The notes under the pieces are model-generated. The model did not search any database. It was not told the DNA's origin and worked only from the letters and a program-made list of their open reading frames with translations. A stretch of DNA of 64,000 nt from Maribacter aquivivus (lineage in GTDB: Bacteria; Bacteroidota; Bacteroidia; Flavobacteriales; Flavobacteriaceae), in NCBI RefSeq assembly GCF_900142175.1, contig NZ_FQZX01000002.1, positions 353,317 to 417,316 on the forward strand, in the 5' to 3' direction. Made by a program: the position numbers and the translations under genes. This document shows, in pieces, positions 7,103 to 15,702 of this stretch. Each line of letters begins with the position of its first letter. The stretch's first letter is position 1.

Positions 7103-9457
7103 ATGAAAAACTTACTCGTACTTATTTGTTTTCTGGTTTCTACCATTGGCTTTTCACAAACTTTGGTAACTGGTAAAATTACAGATCAAAACAGTGAACC
7201 ATTACCTGGAGCTAGTATTAGCGAAAAAGGAACAACTACTGGTGTAATTTCAGATTTCAATGGAAATTTTGAAATAACGATCTCATCTAATGAAGCTGTG
7301 TTATCCATCTCATATATAGGATATGAAACTCAAGAAGTAACAGTTTCGGGACAATCTCAATTGGATATCGAATTAGCAGAAAGCGCTGTATCACTGACAG
7401 GTGTTACCGTACAAGGCTTCGCTGGTATTATGGGAAAGTCTAGAAAACGAACCGAATCTATACAAACCACTGCAGAGTCGGTAACCGCTTTAAATGCAGA
7501 AGGTATTGAAAGTGCCGGTATTACAGATATCAGTTCATTCTCTACGCTAGTACCTAACTTAAAGTTTAATTCTTCACAATCTATAGGTTTAAACTTTATT
7601 ACGGTCCGTGGTATTCCACAGGTTAGGGGAGGTGATGCTCCTTTGGCTTTTGTTATTGACGGGGTTACCATTCCGGATCCTAGCTTACTTAGTCAAGACT
7701 TATATGATTTAGCCTTGGTAGAAGTGGTAAAAGGTCCACAAGGTGCGCTTTACGGTAAAAATGCTATTGGCGGTGCCGTAAATATTTACACTAAAGACCC
7801 TACCAATAAAATGAGCAATCAGATAAAACTTGGTGTTGGTAACGGTGGCTTTAAACAAGCACAGTTTATTTCTTCCGGTGCTATTGCCAAAGACAAATTG
7901 TTCTATCGCTTTTCTACTCAATACAAAGATTTTGATGGACTGTTAACCAATGAATTCTTAGACGAGAAAGTAGATTTTAGAGAAGATATTAATGTTAGAG
8001 GTCAATTAAAGGCGAAATTATCATCTAACTTTTCTATTACAGGTTCTTACCAATATTTTAATATAGATGGTGGTGCTACCTATTACTCTGTTAACCCAAC
8101 GGGAACTGATGGGGAGTTTACTGGCGGTATTCTAGATCCAAATCCTGCAGATGGTAATAATGTTATTTTCTCCGATGTATTAGGGACTTCTAAAATGACA
8201 AACAATTACGGAACCCTAAAAATGGATTACAACTTAACTGGTGTTAAGTTACAGAGTATTACATCTATCAATAAAGTAAATCGTTCTACAAACGGAGATT
8301 TAGATTTCTTGGAGCTGGACGGATTAACGCAGGGTGAAGAAATTACCACTAAAACTTTTAATCAAGAGATTAGAATAAACAATGCTAAAACAGACACCAA
8401 ATTTGATTGGAGTTTAGGAGGGTTTTACCAAAAAATAGAAAAAGACTTCTATCAAAATGGAACTACAGGTGTTGATTTTGGCGGTCCGTTTGAGTATGAT
8501 ACGGCAGACTATATCAACGAAACACAAACCATTGCCTTATTTGGTTTTGGAGATTATAAACTTACAGATAAACTAACCTTATCTGCCGGTTTCCGTTTAG
8601 ATATGGACAAATTTACACAAGATGATGTATTGTTCGTTACCAACTCTGAAAGAGACAATAGCGAAATTCAGCCTAAAGTCTCATTGTCATACCAAGCGAA
8701 TAAAAATGTATTGGTATACACCAACTACGGTCGTGGCTACAGAAATGGTGGTTTTAATGCACAACCAACTGATTTGTTTAACAGAGATTTTGAAGATGAA
8801 ACATCAGACAATTATGAATTAGGATTTAAAACTACCTCTTGGAATGATCGCTTTATTTTAAACGGTTCTGTTTTCTATTCTAAGCTAAACAACCAACAAC
8901 AATATATTTTAGACTTAACCACCTTTATTGCCGGTGTATACAATTATGACAAAAGTGAAGTTTTTGGCTTTGAGCTAGAATCTAGAGCTAGGTTATCTAA
9001 TTTCTTAGATGTATTTGCCAACGTAGGTATTACAGATGCTAAAATTATAGAAGGTGGATCTACTGGAGGCGATGATGGTACATTTACCAACAACTCTGCC
9101 TATGATGGTCAAAAAACACCATTTGTACCTGTAAGTACTTTCGCAGTTGGTTTAGAATCTAGTGTAAACATTACGGACGATTTAAAATTTAATGGATTCT
9201 TAAACCTAGATACTACAGGTAAAACGTACTGGCATGAAAGTAATAGAGATGCTTTTACTACCGATGCTTATTCTCTTTTAGATGCTCGTTTAGGACTTTC
9301 ATACAAAAACTGGAAGCTAGAGTTATGGGGTAAAAACCTAACGGATAAAGCATATTACCAAGAATTCTCTCCAGGAGAATTTGTAGGTAGCCCAGATGAT
9401 GTTGCTTGGAGAGGGCAACCGTTAACTGTTGGAACGGCAATTTCTGTTAAGTTCTAA
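7103..9457 (+). CDS. TonB-dependent outer-membrane receptor with N-terminal CarboxypepD_reg-like domain
   Basis: A 784-residue receptor. A signal peptide (MKNLLVLICFLVSTIGFSQ) precedes a carboxypeptidase-regulatory-like beta domain (LVTGKITDQNSEPLPGASIS... to ~residue 95). The plug follows with FITVRGIPQVRGG, PLAFVIDGVTIP and the hallmark VEVVKGPQGALYGKNAIGGAVNI, then a 22-strand barrel whose C-terminus is GTAISVKF. The length is that of receptors for small ligands, shorter than SusC, and there is no SusD beside it. It imports an unknown ligand using TonB energy. The downstream metalloenzyme and NCS1 permease suggest a small heterocyclic or amide substrate (inference). Confidence 0.92.
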   Translation: MKNLLVLICFLVSTIGFSQTLVTGKITDQNSEPLPGASISEKGTTTGVISDFNGNFEITISSNEAVLSISYIGYETQEVTVSGQSQLDIELAESAVSLTGVTVQGFAGIMGKSRKRTESIQTTAESVTALNAEGIESAGITDISSFSTLVPNLKFNSSQSIGLNFITVRGIPQVRGGDAPLAFVIDGVTIPDPSLLSQDLYDLALVEVVKGPQGALYGKNAIGGAVNIYTKDPTNKMSNQIKLGVGNGGFKQAQFISSGAIAKDKLFYRFSTQYKDFDGLLTNEFLDEKVDFREDINVRGQLKAKLSSNFSITGSYQYFNIDGGATYYSVNPTGTDGEFTGGILDPNPADGNNVIFSDVLGTSKMTNNYGTLKMDYNLTGVKLQSITSINKVNRSTNGDLDFLELDGLTQGEEITTKTFNQEIRINNAKTDTKFDWSLGGFYQKIEKDFYQNGTTGVDFGGPFEYDTADYINETQTIALFGFGDYKLTDKLTLSAGFRLDMDKFTQDDVLFVTNSERDNSEIQPKVSLSYQANKNVLVYTNYGRGYRNGGFNAQPTDLFNRDFEDETSDNYELGFKTTSWNDRFILNGSVFYSKLNNQQQYILDLTTFIAGVYNYDKSEVFGFELESRARLSNFLDVFANVGITDAKIIEGGSTGGDDGTFTNNSAYDGQKTPFVPVSTFAVGLESSVNITDDLKFNGFLNLDTTGKTYWHESNRDAFTTDAYSLLDARLGLSYKNWKLELWGKNLTDKAYYQEFSPGEFVGSPDDVAWRGQPLTVGTAISVKF

Positions 9458-9492
9458 AAAATCTAAACCATTAATTATTTACTGATTATTAT

Positions 9493-9513
9493 GGGCATCG
9501 TTTTAAGATGCCC
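9493..9513 (+). terminator. intercistronic hairpin (GGGCATC/GATGCCC)
   Basis: A 7-bp GC-rich stem (9493-9499 and 9507-9513) with a short loop, followed by a weak TTAT stretch. It lies between the receptor stop and the next gene, so it could act as an attenuator that lowers expression of the downstream enzyme and permease. Confidence 0.5.
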
Positions 9514-9539
9514 TTATCATCCTATTTTAAAAAATTATT

Positions 9540-10574
9540 ATGGAAACTAAAAGAGCTCGTTTTTCAAGAATATTAATGGAAGATATGTTTCAAGTAAAAG
9601 CTGGGGAAACCGTAGCTATTACTTCCGATCTAGGAACAGATAGAGAAACAATAGATGCCATGGCTCAAGCTGCAATGAACGCAGGTGCATTTCCATTGGT
9701 CATGTATATTCCACAGGCAAAAAAAGATGGTCAGGCGGGTATGGTAGACTGGCCTTCAGAAGCGTTAACGGCTGCATTGCTTAAAGCTGATGTTTGGATA
9801 GAGGCAAATTCTGTCGTTATTCTATATTCCGATATTTGGGAAACTGCCATGAGGGATAATAAAAAGCTTCGCTACTTGATCATTGCAGAAAGCACTATAG
9901 ATTCCCTTGACCGGGTATTTACAGGCTATAAAATTGCCGATTTAAAAAAGCTATTGCTACCGTTGACCAATATGGCAAAAAAATGTAATACAGTTCGCAT
10001 TACCAGTACAAACGGAACTGATGTTTCTTATGATATAGATACTAATTATACGTTTGATTATGATGATGGTGATTTCTCCATGCCAAAATTTGGTACGGCT
10101 CCAGGTTTTGTGAATATTGTGCCTAAACTAAATAGTATGAATGGTCGTATCGTGTTCGATTATTTACAGCATGCAGAGCTTTATAACAAAGTAGAATTTG
10201 TGATGAAAGACGGTGTAATCACTGAGGTAGCAGGGGATGGCGCAGCCCAATTCAAGGAATACCTTTCTTCATGGGATGATGAAAACATGTATAAAATCTC
10301 TCATAATATGCTAGGCTTAAACCCCAAAGTACATGCAATTACGGGCGAGTTGGTAGAAGACGAACGTATATGGGGAGGTGTAGATTTTGGCTTCGGACAT
10401 ACTAGTGCTATGGATATGCCACCTTTCGGACAGATGGCAAAATCGCATTTTGATGGTGTTGTTGCCAAAACCAGTATTTATTTTGATGACATACAAATTA
10501 CCGATAATGGCGAAGTATGTCATGAAGAATTAAGACCTTTAGCAGAGAGCTTATTAAGCGCCACAAATGTCTAA
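9540..10574 (+). CDS. M29/NicX-like metalloenzyme (2,5-dihydroxypyridine dioxygenase/aminopeptidase T fold)
   Basis: A 344-residue cytoplasmic protein of the aminopeptidase T (M29)-like superfamily that includes the iron dioxygenase NicX. The N-terminal half carries GETVAITSDLGTDRETIDAMAQAA. The C-terminal half has candidate metal ligands in EDERIWGGVDFGFGHTSAM and in an H-x-D pair in AKSHFDGVV (near residue 300), which in NicX-type enzymes belongs to the metal triad. Whether it opens a pyridine ring or hydrolyses an amide cannot be told here. It overlaps the permease gene by 8 bp, so the two are translationally coupled. Confidence 0.68.
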   Translation: METKRARFSRILMEDMFQVKAGETVAITSDLGTDRETIDAMAQAAMNAGAFPLVMYIPQAKKDGQAGMVDWPSEALTAALLKADVWIEANSVVILYSDIWETAMRDNKKLRYLIIAESTIDSLDRVFTGYKIADLKKLLLPLTNMAKKCNTVRITSTNGTDVSYDIDTNYTFDYDDGDFSMPKFGTAPGFVNIVPKLNSMNGRIVFDYLQHAELYNKVEFVMKDGVITEVAGDGAAQFKEYLSSWDDENMYKISHNMLGLNPKVHAITGELVEDERIWGGVDFGFGHTSAMDMPPFGQMAKSHFDGVVAKTSIYFDDIQITDNGEVCHEELRPLAESLLSATNV

Positions 10575-11835
10575 CACAGAAGATCAATACGCAACAACCA
10601 AAGTACAGCCCAAAGACTTCGTGTCCGGTTGGGTTGTTGCACTGATAATTGCAAGTACCGGACTCTCGGTTTCAACCTTGTTCTTGGGCTCTGAAATTGC
10701 CTTAAGCTTAGGTTTTGAAAAAGCCCTGATCGCTTTTGGTATTTCTACGTTGGTATTGACGCTTATGTGCATGGCTACCACTTTAATTGGTAATCGCTCT
10801 AGGTTATCCACTTACATGATTCTTCATTTTAGTTTTGGAGAATACGGTGCCAAAATTGTCAATTTTATCTTTGGTGTTACTTTGGTCGGTTGGTTTGCCG
10901 TTGCATTAGAACTATTGGCTATAGCCATATTCGATACCGCAGCAAGTACCTTTAGCTTTTCCGTATCAAAAGAGCTTATCATTATTGTAACCAGTCTATT
11001 CATAACCTTTACCACGGTATACGGTATCCGTAGCATTGAAAAAGTGGCTAATATATCGATCCCTATTCTAACCGCTTTTCTAGGATATATCTTTTACTTG
11101 TCCGTTGCGGAATTAGAAAGTTTCTCATCACTTTTTGACTTTGTACCTGAAGAAAATGGAATGACACTTTTTAAGGCTACTTCTATTTTAGTGGGTGCCG
11201 CTATATTGTTCCCCGTTTTAATGGCAGATTTCTCTAGATTCATTAAAACGGATAAGCAAAGTTTGGCTTCGGTATTAGGTTTAACAATTGGTACGCCGTT
11301 GGCTTATTTTCTAAGTGCCGTACCCTCCATACAAACGGGCGAGGTAGATATTATTAAAATAATGGAAGAATTCAACATGGTAATTCCTGCCTTTTTACTG
11401 TTGTTTATTTCCACATGGAGCACCAATGCAACCAACTTGTATTCGGCTAGCTTAACCTTTTCAACCATTAATAAAAAATGGACCTTTAAGAACGTTGTTA
11501 TCGTATCTAGCATATTTGGCACCCTATTAGCTTTGTTCGGTTTTGCTACCTATCTTTTCGAATTTCTGGAATTTTTGGGCATTTTGGCACCCTCTATTTC
11601 TTCCATTTATTTTATTCATTTCTTTTGGATTAAAAGACAGCGCTATAACTTAGACGACATAGCCAAGTGGGAACCCTCTGCTCTAATTAGCTGGGTGTTA
11701 AGCTCATTGATTAGTGTGTTTACCTATTTAGAAGTTTTTCAGATTACAGGGGCTTATTTCCTGGATTCTTTTCTACTTGGTGCCGTAATCTATTTAGCAT
11801 TTCAGTGGAAAGCGATTTTTAAACCTGCCCAGTAG
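10567..11835 (+). CDS. NCS1-family nucleobase/cytosine-type permease
   Basis: A 422-residue, 12-helix transporter of the nucleobase-cation-symport-1 family (CodB-like). TM1 is VVALIIASTGLSVSTLFLGSEIALSLGF, with the family's broken helix, and the characteristic TM3 segment follows (LSTYMILHFSFGEYGAKIVNF). TM6 contains FPVLMADFSRFIK, like the conserved D-x-S-R-F of NCS1 proteins. Substrates in the family are cytosine, purines, hydantoins, allantoin, thiamin and pyridines; none can be assigned. It overlaps the upstream NicX/M29-like gene and presumably moves that enzyme's substrate across the inner membrane. Confidence 0.82.
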   Translation: MSNTEDQYATTKVQPKDFVSGWVVALIIASTGLSVSTLFLGSEIALSLGFEKALIAFGISTLVLTLMCMATTLIGNRSRLSTYMILHFSFGEYGAKIVNFIFGVTLVGWFAVALELLAIAIFDTAASTFSFSVSKELIIIVTSLFITFTTVYGIRSIEKVANISIPILTAFLGYIFYLSVAELESFSSLFDFVPEENGMTLFKATSILVGAAILFPVLMADFSRFIKTDKQSLASVLGLTIGTPLAYFLSAVPSIQTGEVDIIKIMEEFNMVIPAFLLLFISTWSTNATNLYSASLTFSTINKKWTFKNVVIVSSIFGTLLALFGFATYLFEFLEFLGILAPSISSIYFIHFFWIKRQRYNLDDIAKWEPSALISWVLSSLISVFTYLEVFQITGAYFLDSFLLGAVIYLAFQWKAIFKPAQ

Positions 11836-11912
11836 TTACAACTAGGTATTCTTAAAAGCCGTTACATCCATCTATTCATGAAAATATCAGCGCTTTTAAA
11901 ATTATGTTTACT

Positions 11913-11933
11913 TTAGCGTAAAATATACGCATA
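11913..11933. promoter_or_regulatory. NrtR-type operator 1 (TTAGCGT-N7-ACGCATA)
   Basis: An inverted repeat with core GCGT (11916-11919) and ACGC (11927-11930) around a 7-bp spacer. It ends 2 bp before the nrtR ATG at 11936, so its occupation would block transcription or translation of nrtR itself (autoregulation). Confidence 0.7.
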
Positions 11934-11935
11934 GT

Positions 11936-12610
11936 ATGCAACAATCCATTCAACTCTCTGTAGATGCTGTAGTCTTTGGCTATGAAGCTGGTAACATTTC
12001 CATATTACTTATTAAAAGAAAGTATGAACCTTTTAAGGATAAATGGGCAATCCCTGGTGGATTTGTATTGGATGATGAGTCACTGGAAGAAGCTGTTGAA
12101 CGGGAGCTTAAAGAGGAAACTGGTATAAAGATCAATTACTTAGAACAGCTGTATACTTTCGGAAAACCGAATAGAGACCCAAGGGGTAGGGTAGTGTCCA
12201 TTGCTTATTTCGGATTAATTCGCCCTAATGCATTTAAAATATATGCTTCTACAGATGCAGCACAAGTACAGTGGTTTAATATAAATGAACTGCCAGAATT
12301 GTCTTTTGACCATAAGGAGATTTTAGATGCCGCTATTAAAAGACTAAAAGGTAAAATCACCTACGAACCTATAGGTTTTGAATTGCTTGATACCAAATTT
12401 CCGTTTTCAGATTTAGAGAAATTATATAGTACGCTACTAGGTAGAGAGGTAGATAGGCGCAACTTCAGAAAGAAGATTATGGGTTTAAATGTACTTGATG
12501 AACTTGATGAAAAGGTCTCTAAAGGTTCTGGTAGACCCGCCAATTTATTCCAATTCAATGAAAAAAGATACTTCCATCTTAAAGAAGAAGGTATCATATT
12601 TGAGATATAA
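11936..12610 (+). CDS. nrtR: NrtR-type Nudix transcriptional regulator of NAD metabolism
   Basis: A 224-residue protein with an N-terminal Nudix domain (residues ~5-140) and a C-terminal winged-helix domain (~150-224, with LLGREVDRRNFRKKIMGLNVL and a basic GSGRPANLF loop), the NrtR architecture. The Nudix box GGFVLDDESLEEAVE-RELKEETGI fits G-x5-E-x7-REUxEExGU without a missing residue, so hydrolase activity on ADP-ribose-like ligands is possible although many NrtRs only bind them. NrtR represses NAD-salvage genes and is released by ADP-ribose. It is flanked by the three palindromes described here and heads the salvage genes. Confidence 0.88.
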   Translation: MQQSIQLSVDAVVFGYEAGNISILLIKRKYEPFKDKWAIPGGFVLDDESLEEAVERELKEETGIKINYLEQLYTFGKPNRDPRGRVVSIAYFGLIRPNAFKIYASTDAAQVQWFNINELPELSFDHKEILDAAIKRLKGKITYEPIGFELLDTKFPFSDLEKLYSTLLGREVDRRNFRKKIMGLNVLDELDEKVSKGSGRPANLFQFNEKRYFHLKEEGIIFEI

Positions 12611-12637
12611 TCCGCTGTTTTTCAGATATATAATTAG

Positions 12638-12658
12638 TTTGCGTAAAAATAACGCATA
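12638..12658. promoter_or_regulatory. NrtR-type operator 2 (TTTGCGT-N7-ACGCATA)
   Basis: GCGT at 12641-12644 and ACGC at 12652-12655, with the same 7-bp spacing as the nrtR operator. It lies 57 bp upstream of the deoxyribosyltransferase-like gene, and its centre is 54 bp from operator 3. Confidence 0.7.
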
Positions 12659-12691
12659 ATATTCTAGGTTAGTATCCTAATGTGTTTTACA

Positions 12692-12712
12692 TTTGCGTCA
12701 TAATAACGCAAA
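12692..12712. promoter_or_regulatory. NrtR-type operator 3 (perfect TTTGCGT-N7-ACGCAAA)
   Basis: A perfect 7-bp inverted repeat with a 7-bp spacer, ending 2 bp before the ATG at 12715. The position relative to the start codon is the same as for operator 1, which strongly suggests the same repressor at both promoters. Confidence 0.75.
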
Positions 12713-12714
12713 TT

Positions 12715-13146
12715 ATGATTTACAATTCAACAACTTCATTACCTGATAAAGCAATAGGAGAGAAGTATGTTTTCTTAGCGGGTAGTATGGATGTTAATAC
12801 TACATTGAATTGGAGAACACAATGCATAGCTGCATTAGAAAATAGCCATCACATTTTTGACCCAACACATAAAGACCACGATTCATTAAACAAGTGCGAG
12901 ATGGAGAATCATATTAATTGGGAACTAGATGCTTTAAACAGGGCAGATATCATCCTTCTGAATTTTCTTCCAAATGCCTCATCTCCAATATCTTTGGTAG
13001 AGTTGGGGCTATACGTGGCAAGCGATAAATTAATTGTTATTTGTCCTAAAGAATTTTATAAGAATACCTACGTTACTACTTTGTGTAAAAAATACAATAC
13101 GCCTATAGTTCTTAGTACAGAAGAGGCTTTAAATACTATAAAATAA
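12715..13146 (+). CDS. nucleoside 2-deoxyribosyltransferase-like protein
   Basis: A 143-residue protein from the ATG at 12715 (a GTG at 12682 would extend into operator 3 and is unlikely). KYVFLAGSMD, WRTQC near residue 35, and INWELDALNRADIILLNFLPNASSPISLVELGLYV match the Nuc_deoxyri_tr fold: the first glycine-bearing loop, the D in RADI and the catalytic-type E in SLVELG. Such enzymes cleave or transfer N-glycosidic bonds; in NAD operons this family is usually annotated only by fold. Its stop is 11 bp before nadV, consistent with one operon under NrtR. Confidence 0.78.
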   Translation: MIYNSTTSLPDKAIGEKYVFLAGSMDVNTTLNWRTQCIAALENSHHIFDPTHKDHDSLNKCEMENHINWELDALNRADIILLNFLPNASSPISLVELGLYVASDKLIVICPKEFYKNTYVTTLCKKYNTPIVLSTEEALNTIK

Positions 13147-13157
13147 AAACCAACATT

Positions 13158-14599
13158 ATGAACGGATTACTACTAACAGACGGATATAAAACAGGACACC
13201 ACCAACAATACCCTAAAGGTACAGAAGAGGTCTATTCTAACTGGACACCCAGAAGCAATAAATATGCTCCTAAAGGTTGTGATAAAGTGCTATCATTTGG
13301 GCAACAGTATGTATTTCAATGGTTACATGATTATTTTCAGGACAACTTCTTTTCTAAGCCGAAAGCAGAAGTGTGTAATGAGCTAAAAGAAGAATTATCA
13401 CTGTATTTAGGTACGGATTATGATGTTACCCATTACGAGGAATTACATGATTTACAATATTTACCAATCAGGGTAAAGTCCTTACAAGAAGGGGTAGAGG
13501 TAGACATTAGAGTACCTTTGGTTACTGTAGTGAATACCGATAAAAAGTTCTATTGGATCACCAATTTCTTAGAAACCATTTTGTCTACTATGCTATGGCA
13601 ACCAATGACATCGGCATCTATTGCTTTGTTATACAAGCGTATTTTCAAAAAATGGACACTTTTAACCGATAAGGATAATTTGGCTTTTATTGATTTTCAA
13701 GGGCACGATTTTTCTATGAGAGGTATGGGCGGCTTGCAAAGTGCAATATCATCTGGTATGGGTCATGCTTCTGTATTTCTTGGATCAGATACGCTGCCGG
13801 TTATAAGTAGTTTAATGCAGAAGGTTTTGTGGTAGGTTCTGTAAATGCTACTGAACACTCCGTTATGTGTGCCGGTACTAAAGATGATGAAATAGGTACG
13901 TTTAGAGCTTTAATGAATACCTACCCAACGGGAATTCTATCGGTTGTTAGTGATACCTGGGATTTATGGAAAGTGCTTACCGAGTATCTTCCGCAATTAA
14001 AAGAAGAGGTACTTTCTAGAGATGGTAAACTTGTCATAAGACCAGATAGCGGAGACCCTGTTGATATCATTTGTGGAGAATCTGGTTCGCTAGGCAGCAA
14101 CACTCCTAAAGATAAAGGGGTAGTGGAGTTACTTTGGGATATTTTTGGCGGCACCGTTAACGAACAAGGTTTTAAAGTTTTAGATAGCCATATTGGTGCT
14201 ATTTATGGCGATAGCATTACTACGGAAAGAGCAGAAGATATCTGCCAGCGTTTAAGCGATAAAGGCTTTGCTACCACCAATGTAGTTCTTGGTATTGGTT
14301 CTTTTACCTACCAGTTTAATACTAGAGATACTTTTGGTTTTGCAATGAAAGCTACTTCTGTAGTGGTTGATGGTGTACGAAGAGAAATTTTCAAAGATCC
14401 TATTACTGACGACGGAATTAAAAAATCTGCAAAGGGATTGGTTAAAGTTGAATTACACGACAATGAATATGTATTGGTGGATCAAGTTACACCAGAACAA
14501 GAAAATACAGGTGAGTTACAAGTAATCTATGAGGATGGAAAATTTGTAAATCAAACGAACATTCAAGAGATAAGAGACCGTATTAACAAGAATCTTTAA
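13158..14599 (+). pseudogene. nadV: nicotinamide phosphoribosyltransferase (NAMPT/NadV), split by a frameshift
   Basis: Two reading frames together cover a full-length NAMPT. The first (13158-13835) begins LLLTDGYKTGHHQQYPKGTEEVYSNWTPR and contains FIDFQGHDFSMRGMGG; the second (readable from about 13814) carries VNATEHSVMCAG with the catalytic His and VIRPDSGDP, the phosphoribosyl-binding motif. The join lies at 13805-13816: the first frame runs on to VLW and a TAG at 13833-13835, while the second frame reads NAEGFVVGSVN across the same bases. Restoring one base rejoins the frames. It would convert nicotinamide and PRPP to NMN. It is either a real lesion or a read error next to a short T-tract; codon use is normal on both sides, which argues against old decay. 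Confidence 0.85.
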
Positions 14600-14609
14600 A
14601 ACAAAAATT

Positions 14610-15623
14610 ATGTGGTTCGAAGAATTGACAGGATTTAAAGAAATATCACCTGAATATGTGCGTGATACTATTACTATTGATGGGCAGAATTTGATTTCTA
14701 AAGTCAATAATAAATCCTATCAATTCGGGTCTTTAGAAGTGGTTTCCTTAGAACAGTTAAGAGAACAACAACTATCACATAGCAATTCTGATACTATAAA
14801 GGTTTCTGAAATAGTAGCGGATATTCAAGGGTTACATGCCGATCCAAAAAATGAGAACGCGCTTTTTCACGCAGCATCCCAGTTTAATTTACTGGAAATG
14901 GTTGGTCCAGAAGTTTCTCCTAAAGCGGGAGTAGCTATTTATGAAAATGACTTTACCCAAGGTCCGGCATGTGCAATAGCTTGTGGTGCTGGTACCATTT
15001 ATAGAAATTACTTTGCTCCGGTCAATAATCAAACAGGGCAGACAGATGGACATCAAATTGATTGTTTAGAGGATATCGGTAAGGAACTGAATAACCATGA
15101 GCTTCAATTATGGAAAATGACCAACGGTTATGCGTTGGTTAGTCTAGAAGGACTTCTTTCGATCAATAAGCAAATTGGGAGTTTTACTACCAATCAACGG
15201 GAAGCTCTCAAGGGAAAATTAAAAGTGGGAATCCAATGGAATACAGAGGTAACGCTTAATGACAAAAAGCAATTGGTATCCCAAATATACTGTTCGGCAT
15301 TACCGGTTGCCTATTCTTCTATTGAATCTTACTATTGGGAGAATTTTGCGAGAATAGTTTTAGAAGCCACGTATGAGGCTACGTTGTACATTGCTATGAT
15401 CAATCTTAAAAACAACAAATCAAACTCCGTATTTTTAACCTTAGTTGGTGGTGGGGCATTTGGTAACGATCTAGATTGGATACTAGAATCACTCTTTAAG
15501 GCACTTGAAAAATTTAAACATATTCCTTTAGAGGTGAATATAGTTAGCTACGGTAGATCAAACGAAATATTGAAACAGGAAATAGCTAATTTCAACAATA
15601 CACTACCTCAAGGCGAATCTTAA
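14610..15623 (+). CDS. macrodomain-like protein of the NAD-salvage operon
   Basis: A 337-residue protein, 10 bp after nadV. The central part (FNLLEMVGPEVSPKAGVAIYENDFTQGPACAIACGAGT, residues ~92-130) and the C-terminal part (VFLTLVGGGAFGNDLDWILESLFKALE then LEVNIVSYG, residues ~270-325) resemble the ADP-ribose-binding loops of macrodomains: a Gly-rich GGGxFGN loop followed by helix and strand. In an NrtR operon a protein that binds or breaks down ADP-ribose would fit, since ADP-ribose is NrtR's inducer. I assign the fold by pattern only; the enzymatic activity is not known to me. Confidence 0.58.
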   Translation: MWFEELTGFKEISPEYVRDTITIDGQNLISKVNNKSYQFGSLEVVSLEQLREQQLSHSNSDTIKVSEIVADIQGLHADPKNENALFHAASQFNLLEMVGPEVSPKAGVAIYENDFTQGPACAIACGAGTIYRNYFAPVNNQTGQTDGHQIDCLEDIGKELNNHELQLWKMTNGYALVSLEGLLSINKQIGSFTTNQREALKGKLKVGIQWNTEVTLNDKKQLVSQIYCSALPVAYSSIESYYWENFARIVLEATYEATLYIAMINLKNNKSNSVFLTLVGGGAFGNDLDWILESLFKALEKFKHIPLEVNIVSYGRSNEILKQEIANFNNTLPQGES

Positions 15624-15702
15624 GGGCAGTATTAAAAACAACTTTAAATTCCGGAGTACACTTCAGAATTATTAATCTCGATTATCGAATAAAAACGAAC
15701 AT

